Of a stretch of DNA of 64,000 bases, positions 60,063 to 64,000 are shown one piece after another. Made by a program: the position numbers and the translations under genes. The notes under the pieces are model-generated. The model searched no databases. It saw nothing but the letters and a program-made list of their open reading frames with translations, and was not told the DNA's origin. The stretch's first letter is position 1. Each line of letters begins with the position of its first letter. The DNA is from Lachnospiraceae bacterium (GTDB lineage: Bacteria > Bacillota > Clostridia > Lachnospirales > Lachnospiraceae): NCBI GenBank assembly GCA_910575005.1, contig CAJTCL010000017.1, forward strand, positions 18,537-82,536. Reading direction: 5' to 3'.

Positions 60063-61184
60063 TCATAAATATATAGTAAAACACATTCTTTGCGGATTGT
60101 CTTTCGCTTGAAATGTATATGGAATAGAAAGTGCAGAAAAAATAGTGTCCACAATATACAAGCCTAAGCCATTTCCTCCTTGCTCTCTGCTTCTTGCATA
60201 ATCAAGACGGTAAAATGGCTCAAACAACCGGGGGATTTCGGATTGACGAACAGGGACACATTCATTTTCAACAACAAGATTTCTGCCATCCATAGAAACA
60301 GAAATCAGCTTCCCGCTTTCTGTATATGCAACTGCATTTGCAAGAATATTAGAAACTGCCTTTTCAAATAAGGAAATGGGTATACTGACTGTAAAATGTT
60401 GTGGCAGGCAGACAGAAAAATTTATCTCGTTTGCAGCGGCAATCAGTTTATATGGCTCACAAAGGTTTGTGAGCAGTTCTGGCAAATTTATTTCGGTCGG
60501 TTTTTCTTCATTTGTAATATTCATTTTGGATGTTTCTAAAATTTCATGTATCATCTCGGAAAGCTGTTCTGTTATTTCTTTGCACTCTGGCAGATATACG
60601 TCATAGTCTTGATATTTTCCTACTCCAAGTATCATATTTTCAAGAGTGGCGTTTAAAGCAGTAACAGGCGTTTTTAATTCGTGGGAAGCCGCACGTAAAA
60701 AATCTATTTTCAATTTCTCGCTTTCCTGCACATACTTTTTTTCTGATTCAAGATTATGGATTGCCTTCAGCAAATTCCTATAAAGGCTATTGATATTCTC
60801 TGCCAAATCTTCAATTTCATCTCCCGAAGTTACAGAACATATCGCAGATTTATCCATTTTTGTCATGCGCTGCGCTGTTTCTGATAAATGACAAATATTT
60901 CGTGTTATGCTTCTGGAAAAAAGTGCAGCACAGACAATGGCAATCACGATACAACAGGAAACAGAAACAGGCAGGGCACGTTTTATCGTAAATGTTACAA
61001 ACTGTGAGGCATCTACGTCCGTACTGACGAAAAATCCGTCCAGTTCCATTCCTTTCTCGCCAACAAGCCCTAAAGATATTTGCGGGGCAAGAACATACAT
61101 GATGCCATGTGCAGTTATTACAATAAATATCAAGACGCTCAATGTATATAAAAATGTTTTAGGAAATATTTTTATTCGTGCCAT
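60063..61184 (-). CDS. VncS-like sensor histidine kinase
   Basis: 373 aa; start MARIKIFPK at 61184, with GAGGTGG in the end of the regulator gene. Two membrane helices (about 8-30 and 70-95), a small extracellular loop, a HAMP (RSITRNICHLSETAQRM), H-box AASHELKTPVTALNATLENM and ATPase motifs ILANAVAYTESG, NECVPVRQSEIPRLFEPFYR, GGNGLGLYIVDTIF. The G1 box is unusual (VVENECVPV instead of DNG.GI). Similar to VncS/VanS-type kinases. Confidence 0.92.
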   Translation of the reverse strand: MARIKIFPKTFLYTLSVLIFIVITAHGIMYVLAPQISLGLVGEKGMELDGFFVSTDVDASQFVTFTIKRALPVSVSCCIVIAIVCAALFSRSITRNICHLSETAQRMTKMDKSAICSVTSGDEIEDLAENINSLYRNLLKAIHNLESEKKYVQESEKLKIDFLRAASHELKTPVTALNATLENMILGVGKYQDYDVYLPECKEITEQLSEMIHEILETSKMNITNEEKPTEINLPELLTNLCEPYKLIAAANEINFSVCLPQHFTVSIPISLFEKAVSNILANAVAYTESGKLISVSMDGRNLVVENECVPVRQSEIPRLFEPFYRLDYARSREQGGNGLGLYIVDTIFSALSIPYTFQAKDNPQRMCFTIYL

Positions 61185-61185
61185 A

Positions 61186-61848
61186 TTAGTCCACCTCATA
61201 TTTATATCCAATTCCTTTTACAGTAACAATGCAGTCAAGATGCAGTTTTTTTCGCAGGTTTTTTATATAAGTATCTACTGTCCTGTCAATAATAGGATGG
61301 CTGTCGCCCCATAAATCGTCAAGTATCTGAGAACGGGTCAGAACCAGTCCTTTATGCTCCACAAACAATTTCAGCAAGTCAATCTCTTTTGGAGTAACGT
61401 CGATTTTTCCATTGTCATCTTTTGCTGTATAACCTAAAAAATCTACAATTACATTTCCAAATTCGATTGTATCTGGTAAAATCCCCTTTCCGCTTCTTCT
61501 TAAAAGTGCAGTAATGCGCCGCCCTAACAAAATCATGGAAAAGGGTTTTACGATATAGTCATCTGCCTGTCCGTCAAAGCTGGAAACTTGTGTATATTCG
61601 TCCCCTATTGCTGTTAGCATAAGTATCGGGACAGAACTTTTTTCTCTGATTTCATGCAAAACAGAAAGCCCCGATATTTTTGGAAGCATAATGTCAAGTA
61701 CAATTAAGTCAATCCTGCTATTGCTAAAACATTGCAGCGCAGATTCCCCGTCATACGCAGGAATTAATTTGTGTCCCGCTAATTTCAAATACTCGCAAAT
61801 CGCTTCATTTGTTTTTCGGTCATCTTCAACAATAAGTAATGTCGCCAT
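61186..61848 (-). CDS. VncR-like OmpR response regulator
   Basis: 220 aa from MATLLIVEDD (GAGGTGA upstream). Receiver: VEDDRKTNEAI, phosphoacceptor LIVLDIMLPKISGL, MLTAIGDE, YIVKPFSMI. The winged helix ends IDRTVDTYIKNLRKKLHLD and VKGIGYKYEVD. Heads the VncRS-like pair and probably activates the ABC genes downstream through the repeats at 59986-60005 and its own promoter site at 61877-61889. Confidence 0.94.
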   Translation of the reverse strand: MATLLIVEDDRKTNEAICEYLKLAGHKLIPAYDGESALQCFSNSRIDLIVLDIMLPKISGLSVLHEIREKSSVPILMLTAIGDEYTQVSSFDGQADDYIVKPFSMILLGRRITALLRRSGKGILPDTIEFGNVIVDFLGYTAKDDNGKIDVTPKEIDLLKLFVEHKGLVLTRSQILDDLWGDSHPIIDRTVDTYIKNLRKKLHLDCIVTVKGIGYKYEVD

Positions 61849-61876
61849 ATAAATCACCTCTTTTTTCAGTTTAACA

Positions 61877-61889
61877 CTCCAATATGGAG
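61877..61889 (-). promoter_or_regulatory. Palindrome before the VncR-like gene
   Basis: CTCCAATATGGAG, related to the repeats before the ABC permease. The divergent region 61,849-62,059 also holds the start of the XRE gene and nothing else seen. Confidence 0.4.
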
Positions 61890-62059
61890 CGAATGTGAAA
61901 TTTTAGAAAGAACATCCATTTATGTGCTAATTTACATCTATTATAACCGCTTATATAAATAGCAACAATTATGCAAATAGGATTTCACATCGTTTAGTAG
62001 GATACCACACCTCTGTAAAATATAAGGGTAAAAGTTTTCAGAGTACAGGTGGTGAACGA

Positions 62060-62419
62060 ATGGACAAAAGAAACAACGATTTTGACTTTGATTTCAGACC
62101 GTTAGGACTGGCAATCAAAAAAGCCCGTAAAGCTCAAGGCGTGACCAGAGAACAGTTTGCGGAGATTATTGATTATAATCCCAGACATCTTCAAGCTGTT
62201 GAAAATGAGGGGCAGTATCCAAGCATAGAGCTGTTTCTTCAACTTATCACAATGTTTGATGTATCAGTTGACGAACATATACATACTGAGGAAAAAGCAA
62301 AGAAAAGTTCTATCCGAAGACGTTTGGATGCTATGCTTGACCGACTGGATGACAAAGAACTGTCTGTTGTCGAAGCAACTGTAAACGGGCTATGTAAAGC
62401 AAAAGAGCCAGAGGATTGA
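62060..62419 (+). CDS. XRE-family regulator of the integrative element
   Basis: 119 aa. HTH: LGLAIKKARKAQGVTREQFA, EIIDYNPRHLQAVENEGQYP, SIELFLQLITMFDVSVDEHI. A C-terminal helical part (RRRLDAMLDRLDDKELSVVE) probably dimerises. AGGTGGTG precedes the ATG. Divergent from the VncRS module, often found in this position in clostridial conjugative elements. Confidence 0.88.
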   Translation: MDKRNNDFDFDFRPLGLAIKKARKAQGVTREQFAEIIDYNPRHLQAVENEGQYPSIELFLQLITMFDVSVDEHIHTEEKAKKSSIRRRLDAMLDRLDDKELSVVEATVNGLCKAKEPED

Positions 62420-62440
62420 CCTCTGGTTTCCTTTTGCTCC
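62408..62440 (+). terminator. Terminator after the XRE gene
   Basis: CCAGAGG/CCTCTGG hairpin overlapping the stop, followed by TTTCCTTTTG; located between convergent genes. Confidence 0.7.
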
Positions 62441-62446
62441 GCCCAA

Positions 62447-64000
62447 CTAATAGTTTGGGCATCCGTAGCCGTATATTGAGCCGCTCCCAACTGGATAGCT
62501 CTGCTGTTTGCAGGCATCCCCAGAGTTACCCTCCACGGTGTAGACCGTTCCATTCTCGCATCTCTCTACAATGCCTACATGGTCGATTGAGCCGTCGCTT
62601 CCCCAATCAAAGAAAATGAGGTCGCCTGCCTGCGGCTCATAGTCCTTGTCCTGCCATTGTCCTTTGCCCTTGAACCAGTTTACGCCGTCCGAGCAGAGGG
62701 AGAATTTCGGCACAATTCCGCTTTCCAGATAGCCGCACTGGTCGGCACACCACGATGCGAAGCAGGCACACCATTCCACACGCCCGCCAAATCCATACCA
62801 GCTCCAATAAGGCTGCCCGCCCTCGTTGCCGAGCTGTGTTAAGGCAACTTCTACAATGGCTTGGTTTCCTCCGCTTGTGAATGCCCGCCCGTATGGGTAG
62901 TAGCGTAACACATGGGCGGGGTACTGCGTGTCGCCGTATTTCTCCCAACCGAGCCGCTGTGCCTGCATTGCGGAAAACTCCACCGCATTTGCATAGGAAT
63001 AGCCGCCGTAGTTGGTCTTTGCCCATGAGATATACCCGTTGCCGAAGTTGTATCCCTGCAGGGCGAGCTTGATACGCTCCATGTCAATCGGGCTTTCCAC
63101 TTCGGCTGATGTGAGGGCGGCTTTTAATTCCTGCACGCCGCACTCAATGGAATATTCGGGGTCTTTGATGCCGTTCGGCTGATGGGGGTACTTTTTGTTG
63201 AAGCTCCCCTCCGCCGCCTGCATCGGGTCGCTGCCTTTACCGCCAGATTCCTGCATCATCACCGCCTTGATAAGCTCCACATATTCGGGGATTCCGTACT
63301 GCTTCGCATACTTCTGTATCAATGGCGTGTAAGCTTCGACCTCCGCACTGACAGGGGTATAGGATGTGCTGTCGCTGCCGCCCCCGAACAGGGAAACGGC
63401 GCACCCAAGCAGGACGACGATGAGGATTATCACGACGGCAATCCAGCCGCCTGCGATAAGGGCAGAAATCAACGCCTTAGTCCCTGCGATAATCGCCTTA
63501 ACTGCCGCAATGGTCGCCTTGACCGTGCCTTTCGTTGCTTCGGCTGTCGCCTTTGCGGTGGCTTTCGCTGTCTGCGCCGCTTTCTGGGCGGCTTTGGCAG
63601 ATGCTTTCGCCGTTTTCTGTGCCGCCTTTGCGGTCTGCTCGGTGGTCTTAATCGCTGTCTTGGATGTCGCCTTTGCGGTTTTCACGCCTTTTTCCGTCGC
63701 CTTGACTGTGCCTTTTGCTGTGGTCTTGACGGTTTTTTCCGCATTTCTGGCGGTTGTCTTTATCGTCCGCTTTCCCTGCTGTCTGGTCTTTATCAGCGAG
63801 TTTGCCGCCGTCTGGGGCGTTTCGGTCTTGACAGGAGCAGCGGAAACAGCGGGACGGCTTGCAGTCCCTTGTATTTCCTGCAAGCCGTCCTGCCTTATTG
63901 TACGCATGGCGTTTTGTCCCGCCTTGTTCCGCATTGTTTTCTGCTCTGCGGCTTTCTTCGCCCGCTTTGCCTTAAAATCGGCGATTTTATCCTTTGCCTT
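62447..64000 (-). CDS. Conjugation-type cell-wall hydrolase (lytic transglycosylase + CHAP/NlpC-like), 5' end beyond window
   Basis: The frame is open to the right edge, so the true start lies outside; 517 codons are visible. A basic Lys/Ala/Thr-rich segment of about 100 residues precedes a membrane helix (GWIAVVIILIVVLLGCAVSL). The lysozyme-like domain follows (YTPLIQKYAKQYGIPEYVEL, IKAVMMQESGGKGSDPMQAA; Glu catalytic). A C-terminal peptidase domain has WCACFASWCADQCGYLES (Cys) and SIDHVGIVERCENGTVYTVE (His). It is the counterpart of Tn916 Orf14/CwlT, which opens the wall for DNA transfer. GC-richer than the VncRS genes. Confidence 0.9.
   Translation of the reverse strand, partial: KAKDKIADFKAKRAKKAAEQKTMRNKAGQNAMRTIRQDGLQEIQGTASRPAVSAAPVKTETPQTAANSLIKTRQQGKRTIKTTARNAEKTVKTTAKGTVKATEKGVKTAKATSKTAIKTTEQTAKAAQKTAKASAKAAQKAAQTAKATAKATAEATKGTVKATIAAVKAIIAGTKALISALIAGGWIAVVIILIVVLLGCAVSLFGGGSDSTSYTPVSAEVEAYTPLIQKYAKQYGIPEYVELIKAVMMQESGGKGSDPMQAAEGSFNKKYPHQPNGIKDPEYSIECGVQELKAALTSAEVESPIDMERIKLALQGYNFGNGYISWAKTNYGGYSYANAVEFSAMQAQRLGWEKYGDTQYPAHVLRYYPYGRAFTSGGNQAIVEVALTQLGNEGGQPYWSWYGFGGRVEWCACFASWCADQCGYLESGIVPKFSLCSDGVNWFKGKGQWQDKDYEPQAGDLIFFDWGSDGSIDHVGIVERCENGTVYTVEGNSGDACKQQSYPVGSGSIYGYGCPNY

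Noticed and set aside
62637..63087. Minus-strand ORFs of 78-129 codons inside the conjugation hydrolase gene
   Set aside because: They lie in alternative frames of a well-supported gene with clear domains; GC-rich sequence creates spurious open frames.

Overview
The window reads as a low-GC, spore-forming Clostridia chromosome, most likely Lachnospiraceae. The evidence is a Spo0A with its conserved C-terminal DNA-binding domain, a GlgA/Spo0A neighbourhood, DUF5688/DUF6608/DUF7662-type proteins, orphan BlaI, strong purine-rich ribosome sites, and Gram-positive mobile-element modules. No rRNA or CRISPR array was seen; one tRNA is present.

Bases 1-28,700 are mostly ordinary chromosome. They hold potD, a DUF5688 protein, glgA, spo0A, an orphan blaI, and a propeller-type solute-binding lipoprotein divergent from a two-component system. 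An arsR-methyltransferase-hydrolase operon and a small ABC exporter follow, then a stretch of decayed genes and insertion-sequence debris (14.0-17.0 kb). Next come a queuine-salvage pair (radical SAM QueL-like plus YhhQ) behind a structured leader, nadA, a class V aminotransferase, a LacI regulator, serA-serC, leuB-ilvB and yajC. tRNA-Lys(UUU) closes the block. The best candidate for something undescribed is here: two copies of a compact pseudoknot leader RNA, one before arsR (9988-10095) and one before serC (24492-24604). They share loop lengths, a 9-bp stem, a loop-to-upstream pairing and a final hairpin that takes in the presumed ribosome site.

Bases 28,700-53,800 are accessory DNA beyond the tRNA. 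They hold acetyltransferases, a frameshifted resolvase, a putative type I holin-like toxin and IS200/IS1182/IS3 fragments. A large ABC-transporter operon follows (two lipoproteins, ATPase, two permeases of which one carries a C-terminal propeller, a cell-wall amidase, an anti-sigma-like peptide and a DUF3239-like protein). Then come several pseudogenes, a two-component system with an FMN-binding protein and TetR, and a region with iteron-like repeats. An 18-bp element with one mismatch lies at the same distance from a -10 box before both the ABC operon and the two-component genes, which suggests one regulon.

Bases 53,861-64,000 are one end of an integrative conjugative element. It carries a large serine recombinase, a PemK/MazF-type protein, a sigma-like regulator, a KTR zinc protein, a VncRS-like two-component/ABC module, an XRE regulator and the 3' part of a lytic transglycosylase/peptidase gene that runs off the right edge. 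The remaining conjugation genes are presumably to the right.
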